Below are positions 34,146 to 43,036 of a DNA stretch of 50,860 nucleotides, one piece after another. Source of the stretch: Anoxybacillus thermarum (lineage in GTDB: Bacteria; Bacillota; Bacilli; Bacillales; Anoxybacillaceae); assembly GCF_000836725.1 (NCBI RefSeq), contig NZ_JXTH01000012.1, positions 1 to 50,860 of the forward strand. Reading direction: 5' to 3'. The notes under the pieces were generated by a model. That model was not told the DNA's origin and made no database searches. It saw only the letters and a list, made by a program, of their open reading frames with translations. Each line of letters begins with the position of its first letter. Within the stretch, counting starts at the first letter, position 1. Made by a program: the position numbers and the translations under genes.

Positions 34146-34417
34146 TTGCCAATATCGCTCTTGTCATCTTGTCATTAGCGATGATCGGTTTTTTATATCG
34201 CGTTGTGAAAGGGCCAAGCGTCGCCGATCGCATCATTGCCCTTGATGCTGTGGGCATTACGCTCGCGGGTATGGTTGCGATCGTTTCCATGTTGTTAAAT
34301 ACGAGCGCGTTTTTAGATGTCATTTTGCTCATCGGCATTTTAGCGTTTGTCGGGACGGTGGCGTTTGCGAAGTTTTTAGAGAAAGGGGTTGTCATCGAAC
34401 GTGGGAACGATCGCTAA
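34142..34417 (+). CDS. mrpF: MrpF, Na+/H+ antiporter subunit F
   Basis: A 91-residue three-helix protein with the MrpF block GPSVADRIIALDAVG. In B. subtilis MrpF is also linked to bile-salt efflux. It overlaps mrpE (ATGA) and mrpG (17 bases). Confidence 0.93.
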   Translation: MIANIALVILSLAMIGFLYRVVKGPSVADRIIALDAVGITLAGMVAIVSMLLNTSAFLDVILLIGILAFVGTVAFAKFLEKGVVIERGNDR

Positions 34418-34748
34418 TGTGATTGTCGCAACGCTCATTTTACTCGGGGCGGTATTGACCCTTTTATCTGCTATCGGCGCGATTCGTTTGCCGGATGTAT
34501 ATACGCGCAGCCATGCGATTAGTAAAAGTACGACGCTTGGCATCATGTGCATTTTACTCGGCGCGTTTTTACATTTTTTGATTGAAAACAACCACTTTAA
34601 CTCTCGTTTATTGCTCGGCATCGTTTTTATTTTTATGACATCTCCTGTGGCGGCGCATCTCATTAGCCGCGCAGCGTATTATGCAAACGTCGAGCGATGG
34701 GAAGGAACGGTTCGCGATGATTTAAAAGAAAAAGCTGGCGGAAAATAA
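34401..34748 (+). CDS. mrpG: MrpG, Na+/H+ antiporter subunit G
   Basis: About 115 residues with three helices and the MrpG pattern LLSAIGAIRLPDVYTRSHAISKSTTLG. The start is uncertain. GTG 34401 is 12 bases after AAAGGGG; TTG 34389 is only 2 bases after it. I use the GTG. It is last in the operon and ends at a terminator. Confidence 0.9.
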   Translation: MGTIANVIVATLILLGAVLTLLSAIGAIRLPDVYTRSHAISKSTTLGIMCILLGAFLHFLIENNHFNSRLLLGIVFIFMTSPVAAHLISRAAYYANVERWEGTVRDDLKEKAGGK

Positions 34749-34763
34749 CCGTCAGCTTTTTTT
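34730..34763 (+). terminator. mrp operon terminator
   Basis: GCTGGCGG (34734-34741) pairs with CCGTCAGC (34749-34756, one G·U), followed by TTTTTTT. It overlaps the end of mrpG. Confidence 0.85.
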
Positions 34764-35526
34764 ATGAAAAATATGAGCGAATGATTAGATGAAGTTCGGC
34801 ATCATGTTTTGTTGGAATTTGATGGCGTGCCCCATCGACATAGACGATGCGGACGTCGGGTGCGTGCTGTTGAAATATACGACCATACGCATGGACGTAA
34901 TAATCGCGAGCGCCGTATATAAGTAAAAGAGGACAACGAAGCTCGTGCAATCGGTCGGTGGAACGGTAATGAAGACCTGCGACGTACATTTCATACAAAC
35001 GCTTTCGGTCGCTTAAACGAACATAGTTCGCGATCATTTGTTGTTCTTCTTTCGTTATGCCGTGGGAACGACCGAGCACGTTTGCTAAAAAAGATAGCCC
35101 GTGCCATTTGACCGCATAAATGCCCATGAAAAATTCGCCGTACAACAGCGGGGTACATACTTCCGAAAAACCACCAATTAATATAAGCGCTTTGACTTGA
35201 TGTGGATATTGCAATGCAAAATGTTGTGCAATCGACCCTCCGTTTGAATAGCCACAAACGATCGCTTCTTTGATTTGTAAATGATTAAACAGCTCATGTA
35301 AATCGCTCGCTAACATATCCATAGTTATCGGCTTATTTCCTTTTCCGCTTTTTCCATTTCCTCTTAAATCGTATGTGACGACTTGAAACGAAGAAGAAAG
35401 TTCGCTTTGTTGGCGATGAAACGTCACGCTTCCCATGCCGGGTGGATGAACGAATACAATCGGTGTCCCGCTTCCTATCGCCTCATAGTACAAAGGAACG
35501 GAATGTTCGACAAATGTATAAGCCAT
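34762..35526 (-). CDS. Alpha/beta hydrolase
   Basis: The 254-residue protein has the alpha/beta hydrolase fold. An oxyanion-hole segment VFVHPPGMG lies near residue 26, the nucleophile is Ser94 in CGYSNGGS, an acid lies in LIYGARDYYV, and the catalytic His is in DGARHQI. It resembles small esterase or C-C hydrolase-like enzymes; the substrate is unknown. ATG 35526 follows AAAGGAAG; the frame to 35550 has no better site. Convergent with mrpG. Confidence 0.85.
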   Translation of the reverse strand: MAYTFVEHSVPLYYEAIGSGTPIVFVHPPGMGSVTFHRQQSELSSSFQVVTYDLRGNGKSGKGNKPITMDMLASDLHELFNHLQIKEAIVCGYSNGGSIAQHFALQYPHQVKALILIGGFSEVCTPLLYGEFFMGIYAVKWHGLSFLANVLGRSHGITKEEQQMIANYVRLSDRKRLYEMYVAGLHYRSTDRLHELRCPLLLIYGARDYYVHAYGRIFQQHAPDVRIVYVDGARHQIPTKHDAELHLIIRSYFS

Positions 35527-35700
35527 TTCGCATCTTCCTTTCGTTTTCATACGAATAGTATGCGAAAAAAGAGCGATATTTTATGCTGGTTTCAATTTAA
35601 TGGAAGAAAAGTTTAAAAGTATACGGTTAATAGAATTGTAGTTTCATGTTATCATATGAGCAGAGAAGCGCTTCAAAAAAGAAAAAAGGAGTTTGGGACG

Positions 35701-36708
35701 ATGAAAAAAACGATTGTAGCTGGAGCGGTATTATCGACGTTATTTTTAGGGGAAAAAGCGGTAGATGCCGCGCAATATACAGTCAAATCAGGCGATTCGT
35801 TATGGAAAATTGCCCAAACGTTCCGTACGTCAGTGACTGAATTAAAAACGTTAAATCAACTAACGACAGATGCGATTTTTATTGGACAAGTATTACAAGT
35901 GCCTGATGCACAAGCAACTGTTCAAACAACTGCGCCAACAAATACAACAACTACGACATATACGATTCAAAGCGGCGATACGTTATCTACGATTGCTAGA
36001 AAATGGAATACAACCATCGCGCGTCTTCTTGAACTTAATCCGACGATCACAGACGTGAATCGTATTTATGTTGGACAAGTATTACAAGTGCCGGCGACAA
36101 GCGCGACAAATACAACGACAAATCAATTCACGTCACCAACGCCAGCACCAACGACGACATTTACAACGCCAAATAGCGCAACAAAACGATATATCGTTCA
36201 ACCGGGCGATACGTTATCTGCGATTGCGAAAACGTTTAATACAACAGTAAACCATTTACTTGCGTTAAACCCAAGTATAACGAGCGTCGATTTCATTCGT
36301 GTCGGGCAAACGATTTACGTGCCGCTTTCTTGGGAAGAACGGGCGAATGCAGTGATTGAAACAGGGAAAAAATATATCGGTGCGGCATATTTGTTCGGTG
36401 CCCCGACGACGCGCACAGACGTGTTCGACTGCTCGTCGTTTACGTATCGCGTATATAGCGAAAACGGCGTCACATTGCCGCGCACATCGCGCGAACAAGC
36501 GATGGTCGGAACTGAAGTGCCGCTTGCAAGCGTTCGAAAAGGCGACTTAATGTTTTTCGATACAGATGGAGATGGAATCATTAACCATGTATCCATTGTC
36601 GTCGATAGCGAAACGTTGTTGCATGCTGCAACAAGTACAGGAGTCGCGTTTGCGAACATGAAACCGTATTGGGCACCGCGCGCAGTAAAAGCCGTTCGTC
36701 TTTTTTAA
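35701..36708 (+). CDS. Secreted cell-wall endopeptidase with three LysM domains (LytE/CwlS-like)
   Basis: A 335-residue exported enzyme. The signal peptide ends near residue 23 (VDA). Three LysM peptidoglycan-binding domains (about 25-68, 87-131 and 164-207) are joined by Thr/Pro/Ala-rich linkers. The C-terminal NlpC/P60 domain has catalytic Cys244 (FDCSSFTYRV) and His296 (INHVSIV). It should cut the D-gamma-glutamyl to meso-diaminopimelate bond of the cell wall, for separation or turnover. ATG 35701 follows AAGGAG at 8-9 bases; the frame to 35656 has no such site. Monocistronic. Confidence 0.92.
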   Translation: MKKTIVAGAVLSTLFLGEKAVDAAQYTVKSGDSLWKIAQTFRTSVTELKTLNQLTTDAIFIGQVLQVPDAQATVQTTAPTNTTTTTYTIQSGDTLSTIARKWNTTIARLLELNPTITDVNRIYVGQVLQVPATSATNTTTNQFTSPTPAPTTTFTTPNSATKRYIVQPGDTLSAIAKTFNTTVNHLLALNPSITSVDFIRVGQTIYVPLSWEERANAVIETGKKYIGAAYLFGAPTTRTDVFDCSSFTYRVYSENGVTLPRTSREQAMVGTEVPLASVRKGDLMFFDTDGDGIINHVSIVVDSETLLHAATSTGVAFANMKPYWAPRAVKAVRLF

Positions 36709-36716
36709 TTGAAAGG

Positions 36717-36749
36717 AAGATGCCTCTTACGTTTGAGGCATCTTTTTGT
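36717..36749. terminator. Bidirectional terminator
   Basis: AAGATGCCTC (36717-36726) pairs with GAGGCATCTT (36735-36744), with T-runs on both strands. It is shared by the convergent LysM and HAD genes. Confidence 0.85.
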
Positions 36750-37530
36750 TTATGCGAAGCACCGTTTCGATCGCCTCATGCACGGAGGAAACGACGTAGC
36801 CTGCTTCTTTTTTCACTTGCTCATGCGCGTGCGACATGACGAAACTATGCGGGGTGAGGCGAAACATCGGAATATCATTAAACGAGTCGCCAAAGCAAGC
36901 GACTTGTTCCGGTTGAATGTGTAAATGGTTCATTAACAGTTGAAGCGCTTCACCTTTACTAATTCGTTTCGGCATAATGTCTAAACAACGCGGTTCAGAA
37001 ATGAACGTATCGACATACGATCCCCACGTTTCATTGACGAAGCGTTCAAAACGGTTGACGACATGCTCTTCCCCAATGACCGTGATTTTTGACGGATGGA
37101 TGTCACGTCCGATCGCATGAAGCATCTCTCGCTTTTCAACAATGTCGAAAAATAACCGCGCTCTCATTTGTTCGATTTGTTCCGTTTTCGTTTCGACAAA
37201 GCTCGTTTGTTCGTTACATACGAGCACAATCGCTTCAAGGGTGCGCGCTCGTTCATAAATGGAACGCGCAAGAGCTGAATCGAACGCGCGCTGATGAAGA
37301 AGACGATGATCGCTTGTGTACACAAATGCGCCGTTTTGGCTAATGCGATGCGCGTCATGACCGATTTCTTTTAACACTTCTAAAATTTCATTATCCATTC
37401 GCCCAGAAGCGACGGCAAACTGGATGCCGCTTGTTATGGCGCGAACGACCGCCTCACGATCTTCTTCTTTGACGCGCCGGTCGTAACCGAGCAACGTACC
37501 GTCTAAATCGGTGACGATGAGTTGAATCAT
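36727..37530 (-). CDS. Cof-type HAD-superfamily phosphatase
   Basis: The 267-residue hydrolase has motif I DLDGTLLG with nucleophile Asp near residue 8. Motif II lies at VASGRM, motif III at the Lys of RISKGEALQLLMNHL, and motif IV at CFGDSFNDIPMF. The C2 cap domain is typical of Cof/YwpJ phosphatases, which remove phosphate from sugars, nucleotides or flavin precursors. Substrate unknown. ATG 37530 follows AAAGGAG; the ORF to 37593 is leader. Confidence 0.88.
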   Translation of the reverse strand: MIQLIVTDLDGTLLGYDRRVKEEDREAVVRAITSGIQFAVASGRMDNEILEVLKEIGHDAHRISQNGAFVYTSDHRLLHQRAFDSALARSIYERARTLEAIVLVCNEQTSFVETKTEQIEQMRARLFFDIVEKREMLHAIGRDIHPSKITVIGEEHVVNRFERFVNETWGSYVDTFISEPRCLDIMPKRISKGEALQLLMNHLHIQPEQVACFGDSFNDIPMFRLTPHSFVMSHAHEQVKKEAGYVVSSVHEAIETVLRINKKMPQT

Positions 37531-37655
37531 GATGGCAACTCCTTTCCATTTCGTCATGAACAAAAGTTTAATCGAACAAACGCATTTGTGCAATTGAAAT
37601 GCTTGATTGTAAAAAAACGTTCACAGCTGTCTTGACAAAAAACATCGCATTTCCA

Positions 37656-37707
37656 TTGACGTTGCTTCGTTCGTTTCGTAACATTGAAAGTAATGTAAAC
37701 GTTTTTA
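37656..37707 (+). promoter_or_regulatory. glcT promoter with cre site
   Basis: TTGACG (37656-37661) and TAACAT (37679-37684) are separated by 17 bases. A near-consensus catabolite-responsive element, TGTAAACGTTTTTA (37694-37707), lies at the expected start of transcription, 17 bases before the GTG of glcT. CcpA bound here should repress glcT. Confidence 0.65.
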
Positions 37708-37723
37708 AAGGAGCGAACTAGAC

Positions 37724-38569
37724 GTGGAACAATCGTTTCGCATTGAAAAAATATTAAACAACAACGTGCTCATTGCCTCGCATCGAATGTACGATGAAGT
37801 CGTACTCATCGGCAAAGGCATCGGCTTTGGCAAAAAGAAGGGGGATGTCATCGAACAAAACGGCGTTGAAAAATGGTTTATTTTAAAAAATGAGCGTGAA
37901 CAAGAACAATATAAAAAGTTGTTGCCACATGTCGATGAGGAATTTATCGGCTTAATGAACGACATCATTTATCATATCCGAAAACGAACGAACAGTCCGT
38001 TAAATGAACATATTCACGTCGCCTTAACGGACCATATTTTGTTCGCAATCAAGCGATTAGAACAAGGAATGGATATTAAAAATCCATTTTTAGTTGAAAC
38101 GAAAAGTTTATATCCGCTTGAATATGACGTCGCTACCGAAGTAGTGAATATGTTAAATGACCGATTGCACATTCAACTCCCCGAAGGAGAAATTGGTTTT
38201 ATCGCGTTACACATTCATAGTGCGTTAACAAATCATCAACTGTCGGAGGTGAATCAACATTCGCAATTGATTTCTCGGCTCGTTTCCGTCGTCGAAGAAC
38301 AGCTCGACATTCGCATTGATCGTGAAAGCATTCATTATTTACGGTTTGTTCGTCATTTGCGCTATGCGATTGAGCGAGTAAAAAAAGGAGAAAAAATTGA
38401 AGAGCCAAAAAAATTATCAAACATATTGAAAGAGACGTACCCACTATGTTATAATTTGTCGTGGAAGCTCATAAAAATTATGCAGCAAACGTTGCAACTT
38501 CCGGTAGATGAAGCAGAAGCAGTATATTTAACGTTGCATTTGCAGCGGTTAACTGGAAAAAGTGAATAA
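37724..38569 (+). CDS. glcT: GlcT, PTS-regulated transcription antiterminator
   Basis: The 281-residue BglG-family protein has an N-terminal RNA-binding domain (about 1-60; IEKILNNNVLIAS, GFGKKKGD). Two PRD domains follow (about 65-170 and 175-281) with conserved His residues (LNEHIHVALTDH, FIALHIHSA, VYLTLHLQRL). When EII(Glc) is not phosphorylated it binds the RAT at 38586-38614 and allows ptsG transcription. The start is GTG 37724, after AAAGGAG. Confidence 0.95.
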   Translation: MEQSFRIEKILNNNVLIASHRMYDEVVLIGKGIGFGKKKGDVIEQNGVEKWFILKNEREQEQYKKLLPHVDEEFIGLMNDIIYHIRKRTNSPLNEHIHVALTDHILFAIKRLEQGMDIKNPFLVETKSLYPLEYDVATEVVNMLNDRLHIQLPEGEIGFIALHIHSALTNHQLSEVNQHSQLISRLVSVVEEQLDIRIDRESIHYLRFVRHLRYAIERVKKGEKIEEPKKLSNILKETYPLCYNLSWKLIKIMQQTLQLPVDEAEAVYLTLHLQRLTGKSE

Positions 38570-38585
38570 ATGGGCACTTATCTTT

Positions 38586-38697
38586 ACGTGTTACTGATTC
38601 GATCAGGCATGAGTAAAGAAGGCAAGAAAAGTGGTGTAACGAAACGTTCGTTACATAATACCCTTTTTCTGTCATTCTTTGCTCATGCCTTTTTGTT
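38586..38697 (+). promoter_or_regulatory. GlcT antiterminator (RAT) and terminator before ptsG
   Basis: The RAT at 38586-38614 (beginning ACGTGTTACTGATTCG and ending CAGGCATGAGT) is identical to the B. subtilis ptsG RAT as I remember it. Its 3' end (GGCATGAG, 38606-38613) also forms the 5' arm of a terminator with CTCATGCC (38682-38689), followed by TTTTTGTTTT. The two structures exclude each other. An extra stem GTAACGAA/TTCGTTAC sits in the terminator loop. Confidence 0.93.
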
Positions 38698-38704
38698 TTC
38701 CCTT

Positions 38705-38768
38705 ATTTGCAAATGCTTACATTTGTTAGACGTCTAACGTTTCACTTCATCTACTTTTCATGCATGAA
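38705..38768. promoter_or_regulatory. Three palindromes in the ptsG leader
   Basis: ATTTGCAAAT (38705-38714), GTTAGACGTCTAAC (38725-38738) and TTCATGCATGAA (38757-38768) are perfect palindromes between the terminator and the ptsG ribosome site. No known site is recognised. Confidence 0.35.
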
Positions 38769-38813
38769 TATGCCGTTTGTTGCAAACCTTAACACGATGA
38801 AGGAGGGTTTTAT

Positions 38814-40826
38814 ATGAAAAAAGCGTTTGGTACGTTACAAAAAGTCGGTAAAGCGCTTATGCTTCCCGTTGCGATTTTACCGGCAGCAGGTATTTTGCTT
38901 GCGTTTGGTAACGCATTGCAAAACCCAGCATTAATCGAAAAAATTCCAGCGTTAGAAACAGGCTGGGTTGAAATGGTTGCAAAAGTGATGGAGCAATCCG
39001 GTGGGATTGTGTTTGCGAACTTGCCGCTTTTATTCGCGGTTGGGGTTGCCGTCGGATTAGCTGGCGGTGAAGGGGTTGCTGGTTTAGCAGCAATCATTGG
39101 CTACTTAGTCATGAATGTAACAATGAGCGTCATTTTAGGTGTCACATCCGATCAAATTGGCACAGATCCATCGTTTGCAAACGTCTTAGGTATTCCGACG
39201 TTGCAAACAGGGGTATTCGGCGGGATTATCGTCGGTATTTTAGCCGCGTATATGTACAACAAATACTTTAACATTGAATTGCCATCTTATTTAGGTTTCT
39301 TTGCAGGAAAGCGTTTCGTTCCAATTGTAACCGCTGCATCCGCGTTAATTCTCGGTATTGCGATGACGTGGCTATGGCCGCCTGTTCAACACGGCTTAAA
39401 CGCATTTTCGCACAATATGATTGACGCAAACCGTACGTTAGCTGCATTTATTTTCGGTGTTATCGAGCGTGCATTAATTCCGTTCGGTTTACACCACATT
39501 TTCTACTCACCGTTCTGGTTTGAGTTCGGTCAATACGTAAACAAAGCAGGCGAACTCGTACGCGGTGACCAACGCATTTTCTTCGAACAAATTAAAGACG
39601 GTGCCGAACTAACAGCGGGTACGTTTATGACAGGAAAATTCCCGTTCATGATGTTCGGTTTACCAGCAGCGGCGCTTGCGATTTATCATGAAGCGCGTCC
39701 AGAAAACAAAAAAGTTGTTGCAGGGATTATGGCATCTGCCGCGTTAACATCGTTTTTAACAGGAATTACAGAACCAATTGAATTTTCATTCTTGTTCGTT
39801 GCGCCGGCATTGTTTGCGATTCATACGATTTTCGCTGGTTTATCATTTATGCTTATGCACATATTAAACGTCAAAATCGGTATGACGTTCTCTGGTGGTG
39901 TGATCGACTACTTACTATTCGGTGTGTTGCCGGGGCGTACAGCATGGTGGCTCGTCATTCCGGTCGGTCTTGTGTTTGCGGTCATTTACTACTTCGGCTT
40001 CCGTTTTGCGATTCGCAAATGGGATTTAGCAACACCAGGTCGTGAAAAAGAAACGACAGAAACGACAGCTTCAGCAGACGCAGGCGAACTTCCGCACGAA
40101 ATTTTAGCGGCGCTTGGCGGAAAGGAAAATATCGCCCATTTAGATGCGTGCATCACACGTTTGCGTGTATCTGTCAACGACATTCAACATGTCGATAAAG
40201 ATCGTTTAAAATCGCTCGGGGCAGCAGGCGTATTAGAAGTCGGCAACAACATTCAAGCGATTTTCGGACCGAAATCAGATATTTTAAAAACACAAATTAA
40301 AGACATTATGGAAGGGCGCGTGCCGACAAAAGCAGTAGAAAAGGCGAAACCAGCGGTGCAAGCGACGGGAGAAACTGAACAAGTCGCATCGCCGTTAACA
40401 GGAAAAGTCGTTCCACTTTCTGAAGTGCCAGATCAAGTGTTTTCAACAAAAATGATGGGCGACGGTTTTGCGGTTGAGCCGACAGACGGGACAGTCGTAT
40501 CGCCAGTAGACGGAACGATCGTGAACGTGTTCCCGACAAAACATGCGATCGGCATTCAATCAAACACAGGTCGTGAAGTGCTCATCCACTTCGGGATTGA
40601 TACGGTGAAATTAAACGGTCAAGGATTTGAAGCGCTCGTATCAGAAGGTGCAGCAGTGAAAAAAGGACAACCAATTTTAAAAGTTGACCTTGCATACGTG
40701 AAACAACATGCTCCTTCTGTCGTCACGCCAATTATTTTTACAAACTTGCAAGCAGGAGAAACGGTACAAATCGCGAAACAAGGAACGGTAACAAAAGGCG
40801 AAGACGTTGTCGTCGTTCAAAAATAA
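38814..40826 (+). CDS. ptsG: PtsG, glucose-specific PTS enzyme IICBA
   Basis: The 670-residue glucose transporter brings in glucose as glucose 6-phosphate. The EIIC membrane domain (about 1-400) includes [20 protein letters not shown]-like blocks and [19 protein letters not shown] (about 430-505) has phospho-Cys446 in [13 protein letters not shown] (about 525-670) has phospho-His592 in EVLIHFGID. Domain order and length match the Bacillus protein (about 700). ATG 38814 follows AAGGAGG. It is controlled by GlcT through the RAT upstream, and it is followed by ptsH-ptsI. Confidence 0.96.
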   Translation: MKKAFGTLQKVGKALMLPVAILPAAGILLAFGNALQNPALIEKIPALETGWVEMVAKVMEQSGGIVFANLPLLFAVGVAVGLAGGEGVAGLAAIIGYLVMNVTMSVILGVTSDQIGTDPSFANVLGIPTLQTGVFGGIIVGILAAYMYNKYFNIELPSYLGFFAGKRFVPIVTAASALILGIAMTWLWPPVQHGLNAFSHNMIDANRTLAAFIFGVIERALIPFGLHHIFYSPFWFEFGQYVNKAGELVRGDQRIFFEQIKDGAELTAGTFMTGKFPFMMFGLPAAALAIYHEARPENKKVVAGIMASAALTSFLTGITEPIEFSFLFVAPALFAIHTIFAGLSFMLMHILNVKIGMTFSGGVIDYLLFGVLPGRTAWWLVIPVGLVFAVIYYFGFRFAIRKWDLATPGREKETTETTASADAGELPHEILAALGGKENIAHLDACITRLRVSVNDIQHVDKDRLKSLGAAGVLEVGNNIQAIFGPKSDILKTQIKDIMEGRVPTKAVEKAKPAVQATGETEQVASPLTGKVVPLSEVPDQVFSTKMMGDGFAVEPTDGTVVSPVDGTIVNVFPTKHAIGIQSNTGREVLIHFGIDTVKLNGQGFEALVSEGAAVKKGQPILKVDLAYVKQHAPSVVTPIIFTNLQAGETVQIAKQGTVTKGEDVVVVQK

Positions 40827-40860
40827 TTTACTTGCAAAATGCGTCATTTTTCGGTAAAAA

Positions 40861-40891
40861 AACATAGAGGGTTTTCGCCCTCTATGTTTTC
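40861..40891 (+). terminator. Terminator or processing hairpin between ptsG and ptsH
   Basis: AACATAGAGGG (40861-40871) pairs with CCCTCTATGTT (40878-40888), followed by TTC. The T-run is short, so read-through into ptsHI is likely. Such hairpins help set different levels of ptsG and ptsHI. Confidence 0.65.
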
Positions 40892-40918
40892 AAAATATAA
40901 AGTGAGGAGATGAGCAAT

Positions 40919-41182
40919 ATGCAAAAAACGTTTCAAGTAACAGCAGAATCTGGCATTCATGCCCGTCCAGCAACAATGTTAGTGCAAACAGCGAGCAAAT
41001 TCGATAGCGACATTCAATTAGAGTACAACGGCAAAAAAGTAAACTTAAAATCGATTATGGGTGTCATGTCATTAGGTATTCCACAAGGTGCGCAAATTAC
41101 AATTTCAGCTGAAGGTAGCGATGCAGCAGATGCGATGAACGCATTAACAGAAACGCTAGCAAAAGAAGGATTAGCTCAATAA
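40919..41182 (+). CDS. ptsH: HPr phosphocarrier protein
   Basis: An 87-residue protein with phospho-His14 (GIHARPA) and the regulatory Ser45 ([13 protein letters not shown]), the target of HPr kinase and the partner of CcpA. It passes phosphate from enzyme I to PtsG. ATG 40919 is nine bases after GAGGAG; the ATG at 40910 touches that site and is unlikely. It overlaps ptsI by TAATG. Confidence 0.95.
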   Translation: MQKTFQVTAESGIHARPATMLVQTASKFDSDIQLEYNGKKVNLKSIMGVMSLGIPQGAQITISAEGSDAADAMNALTETLAKEGLAQ

Positions 41183-42897
41183 TGAAAAAACTGCAAGGGA
41201 TTGCTGCATCGAATGGCATTGCCATTGCGAAAGCGTACCGTTTAGAACATCCCGATTTAACGGTTGAAAAACAAACGATTGAAAACCCAGCTGAACAAGT
41301 AAGCCGTTTCCAACAAGCGCTCGCCAAAGCGAAAGAAGAGCTAAAAGCCATTCAAGCGCACGCATTAAAAGAGCTTGGCGAAGATAAAGCGGCTATTTTC
41401 TCCGCCCACTTACTCGTACTAAGCGACCCAGAACTCGTCCAAGCTGTTGAACAAAAAATTGAACAAGAACGCGTCAATGCAGAATTTGCTCTTCATGATG
41501 TCGCATCGATGTTTATTGCGATGTTTGAAGCGATGGATAACGAATATATGAAAGAGCGGGCTGCGGACATTCGCGATGTCACAAAACGCGTCCTTGCTCA
41601 TTTGTTAGGAGTAACGATCTCTAACCCAAGCATGATTACAGAAGAAGTCATCATTGTGGGCGAAGACTTAACGCCGTCCGATACAGCACAATTAAACCGA
41701 AAATATGTGAAAGGTTTTACAACTGACATCGGCGGTCGCACATCCCACTCAGCGATTATGGCACGTTCGATGGAAATTCCAGCCGTCGTCGGAACGAAAG
41801 AAGCGACAGCGACGATTCAAAACGGCGACATCGTCATTATTGACGGACTTGACGGGGAAGTGATCGTGAATCCGACAGAAGAAATCATTGCCCAATATGA
41901 ACAAAAACGTGCCGCATTTGCTGCACAAAAAGCAGAATGGGCGAAGCTCGTTCACGAGCAAACGATGACGAAAGACGGTCACCATGTCGAGCTTGCGGCG
42001 AACATCGGCACGCCAAATGACGTCGAAGGTGTGCTTGCGAATGGAGCAGAAGGCATCGGTTTATACCGCACCGAATTTTTATACATGGGACGAAGCGAGT
42101 TGCCGACAGAAGAAGAGCAGTTTGAAGCATATAAAACGGTGTTAGAAAAAATGGAAGGAAAACCTGTTGTCGTTCGTACGCTCGATATTGGCGGCGACAA
42201 AGAATTGCCATATTTAGACCTTCCAAAAGAAATGAACCCGTTTTTAGGTTTCCGCGCCATTCGCCTTTGCTTAGATATGCAGGAGATGTTCCGTACGCAA
42301 CTTCGCGCGTTGTTGCGCGCAAGCGTATACGGCAACTTAAAAGTGATGTTCCCGATGATTGCGACGTTAGACGAATTCCGTCAAGCGAAAGCGATTCTTT
42401 TAGAAGAAAAAGAAAAGCTCGTTGCAGAAGGCGTTCCGGTGTCTGATGAGATTGAAGTCGGCATGATGGTCGAAATCCCAGCTGCTGCCGTATTGGCGGA
42501 TCAATTCGCAAAAGAAGTCGATTTCTTCAGCATCGGTACAAACGACTTAATTCAATATACGATGGCGTCCGACCGAATGAACGAGCGTGTCTCATATTTA
42601 TACCAACCGTACAACCCAGCGATTTTGCGCCTCATTTATAACGTCATTGAAGCGGCGCATAAAGAAGGAAAATGGGTTGGCATGTGTGGAGAAATGGCAG
42701 GGGAACAACTTGCTGTGCCAATTTTACTAGCATTTGGTTTAGATGAATTTAGCATGAGTGCCACATCGATTTTACGCGTTCGCTCACAATTAAAGAAACT
42801 GTCGAAACAAGAAGCTGAACAAGTGAAAAATCATATTTTATCGTTTTCGACAGCAGAAGAAGTCGTTCGTTTCGTAAAAGAAACGTTTCACGTATAA
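41182..42897 (+). CDS. ptsI: PTS enzyme I
   Basis: The 571-residue phosphoenolpyruvate-protein phosphotransferase transfers phosphate from PEP to HPr. Phospho-His189 lies in [13 protein letters not shown]. The PEP-binding barrel has [19 protein letters not shown] and the catalytic Cys motif GMCGEMAG. Starts in the ptsH stop codon (TAATG) and ends at a strong terminator. Confidence 0.96.
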   Translation: MKKLQGIAASNGIAIAKAYRLEHPDLTVEKQTIENPAEQVSRFQQALAKAKEELKAIQAHALKELGEDKAAIFSAHLLVLSDPELVQAVEQKIEQERVNAEFALHDVASMFIAMFEAMDNEYMKERAADIRDVTKRVLAHLLGVTISNPSMITEEVIIVGEDLTPSDTAQLNRKYVKGFTTDIGGRTSHSAIMARSMEIPAVVGTKEATATIQNGDIVIIDGLDGEVIVNPTEEIIAQYEQKRAAFAAQKAEWAKLVHEQTMTKDGHHVELAANIGTPNDVEGVLANGAEGIGLYRTEFLYMGRSELPTEEEQFEAYKTVLEKMEGKPVVVRTLDIGGDKELPYLDLPKEMNPFLGFRAIRLCLDMQEMFRTQLRALLRASVYGNLKVMFPMIATLDEFRQAKAILLEEKEKLVAEGVPVSDEIEVGMMVEIPAAAVLADQFAKEVDFFSIGTNDLIQYTMASDRMNERVSYLYQPYNPAILRLIYNVIEAAHKEGKWVGMCGEMAGEQLAVPILLAFGLDEFSMSATSILRVRSQLKKLSKQEAEQVKNHILSFSTAEEVVRFVKETFHV

Positions 42898-42923
42898 GAA
42901 CCGATTACTTCGGTTCTTTTTTT
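42898..42923 (+). terminator. Rho-independent terminator of the pts operon
   Basis: GAACCGA (42898-42904) pairs with TCGGTTC (42910-42916), followed by seven T. Confidence 0.85.
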
Positions 42924-43036
42924 ATGGAAAAAATCGGTATAGAACGGTCATAGACAGCGTGGCGTAAACCTTTTATAATAAAACTACAACTTTATTAATT
43001 TTTCGACAACGTTCGACATTACTAGGGGGGACTACT

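Noticed and set aside
35627-35645. WalR-type direct repeat before the LysM endopeptidase gene
   Set aside because: TGTAGT and TGTTAT are present but at 10-base spacing and with a mismatch to the consensus.
41885-42511. 208-codon minus-strand frame in ptsI
   Set aside because: Antisense shadow of a highly conserved gene.
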